Of a DNA stretch of 64,000 nt, positions 54,974-63,671 are shown piece by piece; position 1 is the stretch's first letter, and each line of letters begins with the position of its first letter. The position numbers were made by a program, and so were the translations under genes. The stretch is from Catellatospora paridis. GTDB taxonomy: Bacteria; Actinomycetota; Actinomycetes; Mycobacteriales; Micromonosporaceae. The stretch lies in NCBI RefSeq assembly GCF_009720365.1, contig NZ_WBZD01000016.1, positions 62,001-126,000 of the forward strand. Direction: 5' to 3'. The notes beneath the pieces were generated by a model, which saw nothing but the letters and a program-made list of their open reading frames with translations, did no database searches and was not told the DNA's origin.

Positions 54974-55106
54974 GTCACCACTCTGCCGCAGCTCTGAGCA
55001 CAAAGCGAGACACGTTGTGCGACATTCCCTCTCCATCGCCGTCCCGCGGTATGGACACAGTAGTGCTGAGCTGGGCGCGCGCTCAGACGAGTGACACACT
55101 TACGAC

Positions 55107-56951
55107 ATGCCCGAGCTGCGTTCCCGCACCTCCACTCACGGTCGCACCATGGCCGGCGCCCGCGCGCTGTGGCGTGCCACCGGTATGACCGACAGCGACT
55201 TCGGCAAGCCGATCATCGCCGTCGCGAACAGCTACACCCAGTTCGTGCCTGGGCACGTACACCTCAAGGACCTAGGCGGCCTGGTCTCCGACGCGATCGC
55301 CGAGGCCGGCGGGGTCGGCCGCGAGTTCAACACGATCGCCGTCGACGACGGCATCGCCATGGGCCACGGCGGCATGCTCTACTCGCTGCCCAGCCGCGAG
55401 CTGATCGCCGACGCGGTCGAGTACATGGTGAACGCGCACTGCGCCGACGCGCTGGTGTGCATCTCCAATTGCGACAAGATCACGCCCGGCATGCTGCTGG
55501 CGGCACTGCGCCTGAACATCCCGACGGTGTTCGTCTCCGGCGGCCCGATGGAGGCCGGCAAGACGGTCGCGGTCGAGGGTGTCGTGCACACCAAGCTCGA
55601 CCTGATCGACGCGATGATCGCGGCGTCCAACGACGCGGTCAGCGACGAGCAGCTCGGCCAGATCGAACGGTCCGCCTGCCCGACCTGCGGCTCCTGCTCC
55701 GGCATGTTCACCGCGAACTCGATGAACTGCCTCACCGAGGCGATCGGCCTGGCGCTGCCCGGCAACGGCTCCACGCTGGCCACCCACGCCGCCCGCAAGG
55801 CGCTGTTCGAGAAGGCCGGCTCGCTGATCGTCGACCTGTGCAAGCGCTACTACGACGGCGACGACGCCTCCGTGCTGCCGCGCGCCGTCGCCAGCCGCGA
55901 GGCGTTCGAGAACGCGGTCGCGCTCGACGTCGCCATGGGCGGCTCGACCAACACGGTGCTGCACCTGCTGGCCGCAGCCCGCGAAGCGGAGATGGATTTC
56001 GGCGTGGCCGACATCGACGCCATCTCGCGGCGGGTGCCGTGCCTGGCCAAGGTCGCGCCGAACAGCCAGCAGTACCACATGGAGGACGTGCACCGGGCCG
56101 GCGGCATTCCCGCCCTGCTGGGCGAGCTGAACCGGGCCGGGCTGCTGCACACCGGCGTGCACGCGGTGCACTCGCCGGACCTGGCGGGCTGGCTGTCCGA
56201 TTGGGACATCCGCAGCGGCGCGACGCTGCCCGAGGCCGAGCTGCTGTTCCACGCCGCGCCGGGCGGGGTGCGCACCACGCAGCCGTTCAGCACCGAGAAC
56301 GTGTGGTCCACGCTGGACACCGACGCGGCCAACGGCTGCATCCGGGACCTGGCGCACGCGTACTCCGCCGACGGCGGCCTGGCCATCCTCTTCGGCAACC
56401 TGGCCCCGGACGGCGCGGTCGTGAAGACCGCCGGCGTGTCCGAGGAGAACCTGCGCTTCACCGGCCCGGCGAAGGTGTTCGAGTCGCAGGATGACGCGGT
56501 CACCGCCATCCTGGGCGGCGAGATCGTGGCCGGCGACGTGGTCGTCATCCGCTACGAGGGCCCGCGCGGCGGTCCCGGCATGCAGGAGATGCTCTACCCG
56601 ACCTCGTTCCTCAAGGGCCGGGGCCTGGGCAAGGCCTGCGCGCTGATCACCGACGGGCGCTTCTCCGGCGGCACCAGCGGCCTGTCCATCGGGCACGTGT
56701 CGCCCGAGGCGGCCGGCGGCGGCCTGATCGCGCTGGTCGAGAACGGCGACACCATCGCCATCGACATCCCCGCGCGATCGATGGTCCTGGAGGTCCCCGA
56801 GCAGGTGCTCGCCGAGAGGCGTATCGTTCAGGACAAGCGGGAAAAACCGTACACCCCGGTCGACCGGCAGCGCCCGGTGAGCGCGGCCCTGCGGGCGTAC
56901 GCGTCGATGGCCACGAGCGCCAGCGACGGCGCATACCGCCTCGTCCCGTAA
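55107..56951 (+). CDS. ilvD: Dihydroxy-acid dehydratase
   Basis: 614 residues, ATG 55107. Fe-S dehydratase converting dihydroxy acids to 2-keto acids in Val/Ile synthesis. Cluster cysteines in [13 protein letters not shown] and [49 protein letters not shown] near the C-terminus. Divergent from the GGDEF-EAL gene. Two hairpins follow it. Confidence 0.97.
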   Translation: MPELRSRTSTHGRTMAGARALWRATGMTDSDFGKPIIAVANSYTQFVPGHVHLKDLGGLVSDAIAEAGGVGREFNTIAVDDGIAMGHGGMLYSLPSRELIADAVEYMVNAHCADALVCISNCDKITPGMLLAALRLNIPTVFVSGGPMEAGKTVAVEGVVHTKLDLIDAMIAASNDAVSDEQLGQIERSACPTCGSCSGMFTANSMNCLTEAIGLALPGNGSTLATHAARKALFEKAGSLIVDLCKRYYDGDDASVLPRAVASREAFENAVALDVAMGGSTNTVLHLLAAAREAEMDFGVADIDAISRRVPCLAKVAPNSQQYHMEDVHRAGGIPALLGELNRAGLLHTGVHAVHSPDLAGWLSDWDIRSGATLPEAELLFHAAPGGVRTTQPFSTENVWSTLDTDAANGCIRDLAHAYSADGGLAILFGNLAPDGAVVKTAGVSEENLRFTGPAKVFESQDDAVTAILGGEIVAGDVVVIRYEGPRGGPGMQEMLYPTSFLKGRGLGKACALITDGRFSGGTSGLSIGHVSPEAAGGGLIALVENGDTIAIDIPARSMVLEVPEQVLAERRIVQDKREKPYTPVDRQRPVSAALRAYASMATSASDGAYRLVP

Positions 56952-56994
56952 GACCCCGGTCCCCCGCAGGCTCGCCCCCGCGGGAGGACTCCCT

Positions 56995-57038
56995 CACGCT
57001 GGTTGACCATGAACTTCGGTTCATGGTCAACCAGCGTG
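56995..57038. terminator. Perfect 20-bp hairpin with TTCG loop after ilvD
   Basis: CACGCTGGTTGACCATGAAC (56995-57014), loop TTCG, GTTCATGGTCAACCAGCGTG (57019-57038): an uninterrupted 20-bp stem and a very stable UUCG-type loop. 43 nt after the ilvD stop. Terminator or mobile repeat of family D. Confidence 0.8.
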
Positions 57039-57054
57039 TCCCGTTCCACCCCCC

Positions 57055-57123
57055 CCGCGTTGATCATGAACTTATGGCACGGTTCGACGGCGTGTCATGA
57101 CCACAACTTCATGATCAACGCGG
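57055..57123. repeat. Inverted repeat family D, second copy
   Basis: CCGCGTTGATCATGAA (57055-57070) and TTCATGATCAACGCGG (57108-57123) form a 16-bp perfect stem around a 37-nt centre with further partial pairing (TTATGG/CCACAA). The core GTTGATCATGAAC is related to GGTTGACCATGAAC of the first hairpin. Confidence 0.7.
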
Positions 57124-57195
57124 AAAGGGGCGGGGGTGGGGGGTGATCGTGACCGGAATAGGATGCGGGTGGCACCGGACGCGAGGAGTTCCACG

Positions 57196-58461
57196 ATGCA
57201 CGAGCCCAAACTGCCGCACCTGGCGGCCGCCGACCCCACCCTGGCCGCGCTGATCGAGGGCGAGGCGAAGCGGCAGCACGACAAGCTGCGGATGATCGCC
57301 TCGGAGAACTACGTCTCCACCGCGGTGCTCGAAGCCTGCGGGACGGTGCTGAACAACAAGTACTCCGAGGGCTACCCGGGCAAGCGCTACTACGAGGGCC
57401 AGCAGTTCTGCGACCAGGTCGAGACGCTGGCGATCGAGCGGGCCAAGGCGCTGTTCGGCACCGAGCACGCCAACGTGCAGACGTACTCCGGCTCCCCCGC
57501 CAACCTCGCCGTCTACCTGGCCTTCATGACGCCTGGCGACACCTTCCTGTCGCTGGAGCTGGCTCAGGGCGGCCACCTCACGCACGGCTCGCCGGTGTCG
57601 GCGACCGGCAAGTGGTTCCGGCCGGTGCACTACACCGTCGGGCGCGACAGCGGCCGCATCGACATGGACCTGGTCCGCGACCTGGCACTGGCCGAGCGCC
57701 CAAAGATGATCTTCTGTGGCGGCACGGCGATCCCGCGCACCATCGACTTCCCCGCCTTCGCGGCGATCGCGCGCGAGGCCGGCGCGATCCTGGTCGCCGA
57801 CATCGCGCACATCGCGGGCCTGATCGCGGGCGGCGCGCACCCGTCGCCGGTCGGCCACGCCGACGTGATCACCACGACCACGCACAAGACCCTGCGCGGC
57901 CCGCGCGGTGCCATGATCATGGCTTCCGCCGAGCACGCCACCGCCATCGACAAGGCCGTCTTTCCCGGCCTGCAGGGCGGCCCGCACAACCACACCACCG
58001 CCGGCATCGCCGTCGCGCTGCACGAGGCGGCGCAGCCGACCTTCACCGCGTACGCCCACCAGGTCGTCGCGAACGCCAAGGCGCTCGCGGCCGCGCTCAA
58101 CGACCGGGGCTTCGACCTGGTCTCCGGTGGCACCGACAACCACCTGCTGCTCATCGACCTGACCGGCAAGGGCGTCGAGGGCAAGCCCGCGGCCAAGGTG
58201 CTCGACGCGGCCGGCATCGAGCTGAACTTCAACACGGTGCCCTACGACCCGCGCAAGCCGTGGAGCCCGTCCGGCATCCGCCTGGGCACCGCCGCGCTCA
58301 CCACGCGGGGCCTGTCCGAGCAGCACATGCCGCAGGTCGCGGCGTGGATGGACGACGCCGTCACCGCCGCGGTCAAGGACGACACGGCCGCCGTCGAGCG
58401 CATCGCCGGTGAGGTGCGCGACCTGCTCCAGGGTTTCCCCATGCCGGGGTACACCGACTGA
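57196..58461 (+). CDS. glyA: Serine hydroxymethyltransferase
   Basis: 421 residues, ATG 57196 after GAGGAG. Interconverts serine and glycine with tetrahydrofolate. RMIASENYVSTAVLEACGTVL, YSEGYPGKRYYEGQQ, and the PLP lysine in VITTTTHKTLRGPRGAMI. Followed by a hairpin and LacI regulator. Confidence 0.96.
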   Translation: MHEPKLPHLAAADPTLAALIEGEAKRQHDKLRMIASENYVSTAVLEACGTVLNNKYSEGYPGKRYYEGQQFCDQVETLAIERAKALFGTEHANVQTYSGSPANLAVYLAFMTPGDTFLSLELAQGGHLTHGSPVSATGKWFRPVHYTVGRDSGRIDMDLVRDLALAERPKMIFCGGTAIPRTIDFPAFAAIAREAGAILVADIAHIAGLIAGGAHPSPVGHADVITTTTHKTLRGPRGAMIMASAEHATAIDKAVFPGLQGGPHNHTTAGIAVALHEAAQPTFTAYAHQVVANAKALAAALNDRGFDLVSGGTDNHLLLIDLTGKGVEGKPAAKVLDAAGIELNFNTVPYDPRKPWSPSGIRLGTAALTTRGLSEQHMPQVAAWMDDAVTAAVKDDTAAVERIAGEVRDLLQGFPMPGYTD

Positions 58462-58469
58462 GCCACTGT

Positions 58470-58520
58470 GATCGGAGCTCCTTTCGTGCTGAACTGTTCA
58501 GCACGAAGGGGGCTTCGATC
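58470..58520. promoter_or_regulatory. Palindrome between glyA and lacI (terminator or operator)
   Basis: CTTTCGTGCTGAAC (58481-58494) and GTTCAGCACGAAGG (58496-58509) pair around a single T, extended by GATCGGAG/CTTCGATC. It is too tight a loop for a perfect hairpin tip but a good operator-like palindrome (TGCTGAAC-T-GTTCAGCA). It lies 36 nt before the LacI gene and just after glyA. Confidence 0.5.
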
Positions 58521-58544
58521 ATTGACAAAGCAGCTGGAGCTCAT

Positions 58545-59561
58545 ATGAAGCGCGTAACCATCGCCGACATCGCCCGCGCCGCGGGGGTGTCCAAGGGTGC
58601 GGTGTCGTATGCGCTCAACGGCCGCCCCGGCGTCTCCGAGGAGACCCGCCGCCGCATCCTCGCCGTAGCCGAGCAGTTCGGCTGGCACCCCAGCAGCGCC
58701 GCGCGGGCGCTGTCGGACGGCCGCACCGGCGTGCTGGGCCTGATCGTCGACCGACCGGCCCGCACACTGGGCATCGAGTCCTTCTTCATGCAGCTCATCT
58801 CGGGCATCGAGGCGACCCTGTCGGCCCGCGACGTCAGCCTGCTGATGCAGGTCACCGAGGACCGCGAGCGCGAGATGGCGACCTACCGCCGCTGGTGGGC
58901 GCAGCGCCGGGTCGACGGAGTGATCATCGTGGACCTGCGCCGCGACGACCCGCGCATCCCGTTGCTCGAAGAGCTGAACATGCCCTGCGTGGTCATCGGC
59001 GGCCCGCACGGCCTGGGCACCCTGCCCGGCGTATGGAGCGACGAGGTCGCGGTGACCACGTCCGTCGTCGAATACCTGGCCGCGCTCGGGCACCGCCGGG
59101 TCGCCCGGGTCGCCGGGCTGGCCGACCTGTGGCACACCTCGCTGCGCGGGCAGGCCGTCGCCGACTCCGCCGACCGGGTCGGCCTCACCGACGTGACCAC
59201 GGTCTACACCGACTACACCGGCGAGGAGGGTGCCCGCGCCACCCGGGCGCTGCTGTCCCGCCGCCCCTCCCCGACCGCGATCGTCTACGACAACGACACC
59301 ATGGCGGTGGCTGGGCTGGGCGTCGCGCACGAGATGGGCATCTCCGTGCCGCACCAGCTGTCCATCGTGGCCTGGGACGACTCGCCGCTGTGCCAGCTGC
59401 TGCACCCGCAGCTGTCCGCGGTCAGCCGCGACATCGCCGCGTACGGCGCGCACGCCGCCGACCAGTTGCTGAAGATCCTCGACGGGGCCGAGATCCGCGG
59501 CTTCCAGGACACGACACCGCAGCTCGTGCCCCGGGGAAGCACCGCTCCGCCGGTCGGCTGA
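58545..59561 (+). CDS. LacI family transcriptional regulator
   Basis: 338 residues, ATG 58545 with CTGGAG. HTH and hinge: VTIADIARAAGVSKGAVSYALNGRPGVSEETRRRILAVAEQFGWHPSSAARALS. Periplasmic-binding-like effector domain follows with GLIVDRPARTLG and VYDNDTMAVAGLGVAHEMG. Sugar or other effector unknown; no transport genes adjoin. Possible autoregulation through the palindrome. Confidence 0.9.
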   Translation: MKRVTIADIARAAGVSKGAVSYALNGRPGVSEETRRRILAVAEQFGWHPSSAARALSDGRTGVLGLIVDRPARTLGIESFFMQLISGIEATLSARDVSLLMQVTEDREREMATYRRWWAQRRVDGVIIVDLRRDDPRIPLLEELNMPCVVIGGPHGLGTLPGVWSDEVAVTTSVVEYLAALGHRRVARVAGLADLWHTSLRGQAVADSADRVGLTDVTTVYTDYTGEEGARATRALLSRRPSPTAIVYDNDTMAVAGLGVAHEMGISVPHQLSIVAWDDSPLCQLLHPQLSAVSRDIAAYGAHAADQLLKILDGAEIRGFQDTTPQLVPRGSTAPPVG

Positions 59562-59577
59562 GGCCTAAACTCGCCCC

Positions 59578-60129
59578 ATGACCCTGTCCGCGGCGTACGC
59601 CCGCGAACTGCTGGCGGCGCTGCCGGCCCAGGTCGCCGACCCGCTGTCCGCGGCCGAGTTCGCGGGCCTGCAGCAGCGCTACGGGTTCACCTTCAACCCC
59701 GACCACCGGGCCCTGCTCGCCGCCGGGCTCCCGGTCGGCGGGCGCTGGCCCGACTGGCGCGACGGCGACCCCGACCAGCTCCGCGACCAGCTCGCGGCAC
59801 CGGTCGACGGGGTGCTGTTCGACGTGCAGGAGAACGGATTCTGGCTGCCCGCGTGGGGCGACCGGCCGTCGCGCACCGCGTTCGCGCTGGCGGTCGCCCG
59901 CCGCTTGCTCGAACAGACCCCGCGGCTGGTTCCCGTGTACGGCCACCGCTACGCCCCCGCCCTGCCAGAGACCGACCTGCCCGTGTTCTCCGTCATGCAG
60001 ACCGACGTCATCGTCTACGGCGACACCCTGCCCGCCTATCTGCACCACGAGTTCGACCTCCCACCCGGCGACCAGCCCCTCGGCGCCACCACGCCGAAAC
60101 AGATCCCCTTCTGGTCCGACCTCACCTGA
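59578..60129 (+). CDS. Conserved hypothetical protein (SMI1/KNR4-like)
   Basis: 183 residues, ATG 59578. LSAAEFAGLQQRYGFTFNPDHRALLAAGLPVG at the N-terminus and the later VYGHRYAPALPETDLPVFSVMQTDVIVYG. The order resembles SMI1/KNR4-type immunity-like folds, but the match is weak. Its stop is followed directly by seven CCCCG repeats and a family B inverted repeat. Confidence 0.5.
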   Translation: MTLSAAYARELLAALPAQVADPLSAAEFAGLQQRYGFTFNPDHRALLAAGLPVGGRWPDWRDGDPDQLRDQLAAPVDGVLFDVQENGFWLPAWGDRPSRTAFALAVARRLLEQTPRLVPVYGHRYAPALPETDLPVFSVMQTDVIVYGDTLPAYLHHEFDLPPGDQPLGATTPKQIPFWSDLT

Positions 60130-60164
60130 CCCCGCCCCGCCCCGCCCCGCCCCGCCCCGCCCCG
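60130..60164. repeat. (CCCCG)7 simple repeat
   Basis: Seven exact CCCCG units directly after the stop codon at 60127-60129. The reverse strand is GGGGC-rich and could form G-quadruplex structure. Confidence 0.9.
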
Positions 60165-60230
60165 AATAGACGTTGGCCTATCTGGATGAGAATTTGTAGA
60201 TCAAACTCATCCAGATAGGCCAATGTCTAT
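60165..60230. repeat. Inverted repeat family B, copy 2
   Basis: Left arm 60165-60190 and right arm 60206-60230 pair over about 25 bp, core TGGCCTATCTGGATGAG with loop AATTTGTAGATCAAA. The arms are nearly identical to 15446-15513, but the loops differ. Between convergent genes. Confidence 0.85.
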
Positions 60231-60271
60231 GGAAAACCGGGGTTCGGGCCCGCGCCCGGCACGGCGCAGGG

Positions 60272-60958
60272 TCAGAGCAGGGCGTACACCGCGGTCGCGT
60301 GGGCGACGAGCGCGCCCTTGGCGGTCATCGTGATGTCGGCGAACGCCATCGTCCGACCCAGCTTGGTCAGCCGGGCCGTGACCAGCACGTCGCTACCGAG
60401 CACCGGTCGCTGGAACGTCGTCGCCAGCTGCACCGTGGTCATCGGCACGAACCCGCCCCGGGCCGCGCTCACCGCGATCACCGTCGCCGTGTCCGCGGCC
60501 GCCATCAGTGCCTGCCCGCTCAGCGCGCCACCCTCCCGGGCCAGCCGGTCCGACCAGGGCAGCCGCAGGGTGGCCCAGTCGGGGCCGGTCTCCTGCACGG
60601 TCAGGCCCAGCTCCCGCACCCACGGGGCGAAGTTGTCGGCAAGGATGCGGTCCCCGTCGAGCGCCGGCGCCTCCTGCTCCACGCTGCCGCCCGCGACGCT
60701 GGGCAGCACCTGCACCTCGCCACCGCCGGCGATCGGCGTCTCCTGGCCCGACAGCACCCGGCAGTCCTCCCCGTCCACGTACACGTTGACGTAGCGGCGC
60801 AGCTCGCCCCGCTCGTCCCGGATGCGCCGGCCCAGCCGGGGCCAGCGCTGGTCGACCTCGTCCAGCACCGCGCGCAGCGTGCCGTCCGCCTGCACCTCGA
60901 GTTTGGACGCGCCGCCGACCTCGGTCCGCAGCGCGCCCGGCACCAGCACCGTGACCAT
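60272..60958 (-). CDS. MoaD/ThiS domain fused to PaaI-type hotdog thioesterase
   Basis: 228 residues, ATG 60958. Residues 1-91 are a MoaD/ThiS ubiquitin-like domain (TVLVPGALRTEVGGASKLEV, then YVNVYVDGEDCRVL, ending VQVLPSVAGG). Residues 92-228 are a hotdog domain of the PaaI type (EGGALSGQALMAAADTATVI, VQLATTFQRPVLGSDV). The Gly90-Gly91, normally C-terminal, is internal. ATG overlaps the TGA of the BNR gene (TGATG). No stop separates the domains. Confidence 0.82.
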   Translation of the reverse strand: MVTVLVPGALRTEVGGASKLEVQADGTLRAVLDEVDQRWPRLGRRIRDERGELRRYVNVYVDGEDCRVLSGQETPIAGGGEVQVLPSVAGGSVEQEAPALDGDRILADNFAPWVRELGLTVQETGPDWATLRLPWSDRLAREGGALSGQALMAAADTATVIAVSAARGGFVPMTTVQLATTFQRPVLGSDVLVTARLTKLGRTMAFADITMTAKGALVAHATAVYALL

Positions 60959-62043
60959 CAGATCCGGACCGCCCGCACGCTCAGCACGTCGGGCAGGTGC
61001 GCCGCGACGAGCGCCCAACTGTCGCCCTCGTCGGCGCTGGCGAACACCTCGCCGGTGCGGCTGCCGAAGTAGACGCCGACCGGGTCGCTGTCGTCGGCGC
61101 ACATGGCGTCGCGCAGCACGGAGGGGTAGAACGGGGCGGTGGGCAGCCCGTACGCCTGCGGGGTCCAGGTCTTGCCCGCGTCGGTGGTGCGGAAGACCCG
61201 GCACTTCGCGTCGACCGGGAAGCGCAGCGCGTCGGCGGTGATCGGGAAGTTCCAGGCGGTGCCGCCCCGGCGCGGGTGCGCCACCATCGCGAAGCCGAAG
61301 TCGCTGGGCAGGCTGTCCGCGATCGAGGACCAGGTCTGGCCGTCGTCGTCGGAGCGATACACCCCATGGTGGTTCTGCAGGTAGAGCCGCTCGGGGTCCT
61401 CGCCGTCGCGGGCCACCTTGTGCACGCACTGGCCGAACTCCGGGAACGGGTCGGGCAGGAAGCTCACCCGGATGCCGCTGTTGGACGGGTGCCAGGTCTC
61501 GCCGCCGTCGGTGGTGCGGTAGACGCCGCCGGTGGACATCGCCACCAGCACCCGCTGCGGGTCGGTCGGGTGCGGCAGGATCGTGTGGATGGCCTGGCCG
61601 CCGAATCCCTCGCCCCACTCGGTGCGGTGCGGGTGGTCCCAGAGGCTGCGGACGAGTTCGTAGGTCAGGCCGCCGTTGGTCGAGCGGAACAGGGCGGACG
61701 GCTGCGTGCCCGCCCAGACCACGTCCGGCTCGGCGGCCGAGCCCGGCTGCAGTGCCCACACCCGGCTCAGCGCCGTGTCGGTGTCCTGCGGGAACGCCAG
61801 CGGGGCCTGGTCCGGCTCGCGCCAGCAGACGCCCAGGTCGTCACTGGTCGCCACGCTCGGGCCGAAGTGCGAGCTGTCGACCGCCGCCAGCAGGCGGGGC
61901 GTGGCGCGGCGGGTGTCGACGCCGACCGCGTACACCCCCGTCATCGGGAACTGCGGCACGGACAGCTGCCAGGCGTCCCCGACCCGGTCCCGGCGGGCGA
62001 GGAACAGCCCCTTCGCCGTGCCTATGAGTAGCAGAACGGTCAT
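60958..62043 (-). CDS. BNR-repeat beta-propeller protein (sialidase-like)
   Basis: 361 residues, ATG 62043 with GAGG 7 nt upstream. Asp-box (BNR) repeats S-x-D-x-G-x-x-W occur as SDDLGVCW, TTDGGETW, SDDDGQTW, TTDAGKTW and SADEGDSW, plus STNGGLTY, about six or seven blades. No signal peptide. Catalytic residues of true sialidases are not evident, so enzymatic activity is unlikely or different. In actinobacteria this gene commonly lies beside a MoaD gene; here it is coupled to one fused to a thioesterase. Confidence 0.8.
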   Translation of the reverse strand: MTVLLLIGTAKGLFLARRDRVGDAWQLSVPQFPMTGVYAVGVDTRRATPRLLAAVDSSHFGPSVATSDDLGVCWREPDQAPLAFPQDTDTALSRVWALQPGSAAEPDVVWAGTQPSALFRSTNGGLTYELVRSLWDHPHRTEWGEGFGGQAIHTILPHPTDPQRVLVAMSTGGVYRTTDGGETWHPSNSGIRVSFLPDPFPEFGQCVHKVARDGEDPERLYLQNHHGVYRSDDDGQTWSSIADSLPSDFGFAMVAHPRRGGTAWNFPITADALRFPVDAKCRVFRTTDAGKTWTPQAYGLPTAPFYPSVLRDAMCADDSDPVGVYFGSRTGEVFASADEGDSWALVAAHLPDVLSVRAVRI

Positions 62044-62188
62044 CGTCGACCTCACTTCTTCCCAGTTTCACCGCGTCTTCAGTTTTCGCGCCCCTCGGGT
62101 CTCACTGCGACGCACCAGGAGCGCGCGGGCCCGTCGGTCAGTATGCCCGTGACGTCCGACACAACACACTACGTGGAACAATCGTGGC

Positions 62189-62545
62189 GTGACCCGCTTC
62201 CGCCTCCCCGCTTCCATCAGCGTCGCCGCCCTGCTCACCGCGCTCGGCGGGGTGCCGCTCGCCGCACAGGGCGGGTTCTGGTGGCTGGTCCCGGCCGTGC
62301 CCGTCGTGATCATGATCTGGGCCTGGCGGGCCGGCACCGACGCCAATGAGCGCGGGATGCGCGTGCGCGCGCTGCTGGGCAACCGGGTGGTGCTGTGGCC
62401 GCAGGTCGCCGAGCTGCGCGCGGACGGCCCGAAGCGGGTCGTCGCGGTGCTCACCGACGGCACCGCGCTCCCGCTGACGGCGGTGCGCCCGGCTGACCTT
62501 CCCGCGCTGGTCAAGGCCGCCGGCCAGTCCCTCGCCACGGCCTGA
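62189..62545 (+). CDS. PH-domain membrane protein (CFP-6-like)
   Basis: 118 residues, GTG 62189. Two TM helices (SVAALLTALGGVPLAAQ and WWLVPAVPVVIMIWAW), then a bacterial PH domain with ANERGMRVRALLGNRVVLWPQVAELRAD and AVLTDGTALPLTAV. Family of Mtb CFP-6, a low-molecular-weight antigen; function unknown. Often near ilv genes in actinobacteria. Followed by a hairpin that covers its stop codon. Confidence 0.75.
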   Translation: MTRFRLPASISVAALLTALGGVPLAAQGGFWWLVPAVPVVIMIWAWRAGTDANERGMRVRALLGNRVVLWPQVAELRADGPKRVVAVLTDGTALPLTAVRPADLPALVKAAGQSLATA

Positions 62546-62576
62546 CGGCTCCTGTCCGCCGCGGCGAAGCCGTCAG
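62542..62576. terminator. Convergent hairpin spanning both stop codons
   Basis: CTGACGGCT (62542-62550) pairs with AGCCGTCAG (62568-62576). The left arm contains the TGA of the PH gene and the right arm the TGA (as TCA) of the opposite gene. Stem 9 bp, loop 17 nt. Confidence 0.55.
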
Positions 62577-63496
62577 TAGCCGTCGCGGACCTGGTTGTCG
62601 AGGGGATCGCCGGCGGCATACCGGCGCAGCTGCCGGCCCACCAGGCGGTACGCCCGCGGCAGCAGTCCCCGCACCGAACCGGCCACGTGCGGCGTGATCA
62701 GGACGTTCGGCATGTCCCACAGCGGGTGCCCGGCGGGCAGCGGCTCGGGGTCGGTGACGTCGAGCGCCGCGCCGATCCGGCCGGAGGCCAGCTCCTTGGT
62801 CAGCGCCGCGGTGTCGGCGACCGGCCCCCGGGCGGCGTTGACCAGCAGCGCCCCGTCGGCCATCGCGGACAGGAACGACGCGTCGACCAGGCCCCGGGTC
62901 TGCGGGGTCAGCGGCACCAGCAGCACCACCACGTCGGCCTGCGGGAGCAGCCGGGGCAGCTCGTCGACGCCGTGCACGCCGTCACGGGCGGTGCGGGCCA
63001 CGTACGCCAGATCCACCTCGAACGGGGCCAGCCGCGCCGCGACCGCCGCGCCGATGGAGCCCGCGCCCACGATCAGCACCCGCTTGCCACCCAGCTCGTC
63101 GGTGGGCGTGACCTCGGCGTACGCCCAGCGGTGCGCCGCCTGCGCCCGCGCGAAGTGGTCGAACCGGCGCAGCGAGGCCAGGATCGCCGTGACCACCCAC
63201 TCGGCGGTGTGCGAGTCGTGCACGCCGCGCGCGTCGCACAGCGTCACACCCTCGCGCAGCCGGCCGACCCAGGCGTCGGCCCCGGCGGTGATCAGCTGCA
63301 CGACCTTCAGGTTGCTCATCCGGGCGGCCACGCCGACCATGTCGCCACTACTCAGGAACGGGGGCACCCAGAACTCGACCTCGGCCGGGTCGCCCGGCAG
63401 CGGCGCGTCCGGGCGGGGCAGCACCGCCACCTCGACGCCCGCCGGCAGCGGGCCCATCAGTTCACGTCCGGCCTCATGGGCGATCCACATCCGCAC
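62573..63496 (-). CDS. D-isomer-specific 2-hydroxyacid dehydrogenase
   Basis: 307 residues, GTG 63496 (ATG 63490 alternative). NAD-binding motif KRVLIVGAGSIGAAVAARLAPFEV; signature DVVVLLVPLTPQTRGLVDASFLSAMADGALLVNAARGPV; catalytic ALDVTDPEPLPAGHPLWDMPNVLITPHVAG. Related to SerA-like and glyoxylate/hydroxypyruvate reductases; substrate unclear. Confidence 0.88.
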   Translation of the reverse strand: MRMWIAHEAGRELMGPLPAGVEVAVLPRPDAPLPGDPAEVEFWVPPFLSSGDMVGVAARMSNLKVVQLITAGADAWVGRLREGVTLCDARGVHDSHTAEWVVTAILASLRRFDHFARAQAAHRWAYAEVTPTDELGGKRVLIVGAGSIGAAVAARLAPFEVDLAYVARTARDGVHGVDELPRLLPQADVVVLLVPLTPQTRGLVDASFLSAMADGALLVNAARGPVADTAALTKELASGRIGAALDVTDPEPLPAGHPLWDMPNVLITPHVAGSVRGLLPRAYRLVGRQLRRYAAGDPLDNQVRDGY

Positions 63497-63618
63497 GGCC
63501 CCACGCTATCGACCGGCCTGCCCGCCCCGCGCGCGGGACCGCCGCCCCACGGGCGGGACGATCGTCCGCCCGGTGTCCCACCCGGGACCAGGCGCGGCAC
63601 GGAGCATCCAGGGGCGCG

Positions 63619-63665
63619 GGTGTCTCGTGGCGGGCACGATGCTGCCGTGCCCGCCACGCGACACC
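63619..63665 (-). terminator. Terminator hairpin at the window end
   Basis: GGTGTCTCGTGGCGGGCACG (63619-63638) and CGTGCCCGCCACGCGACACC (63646-63665) pair over 20 bp with one mismatch. Just downstream of the partial minus-strand gene. Confidence 0.7.
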
Positions 63666-63671
63666 GGCGGA

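Noticed and set aside
52676-54997. A 773-residue forward frame opposite the GGDEF-EAL gene
   Set aside because: The composition is Arg/Gly/His-rich without any domain, while the reverse frame has intact GGDEF and EAL motifs.
57124-57195. Glycine riboswitch before glyA
   Set aside because: The space between the family D hairpin and the ATG is too short, and no glycine aptamer signature was seen.
58522-58544. TTGACA before the LacI gene as a -35 box
   Set aside because: It is only about 18 nt from the ATG, too near for a normal -10 and transcript start.
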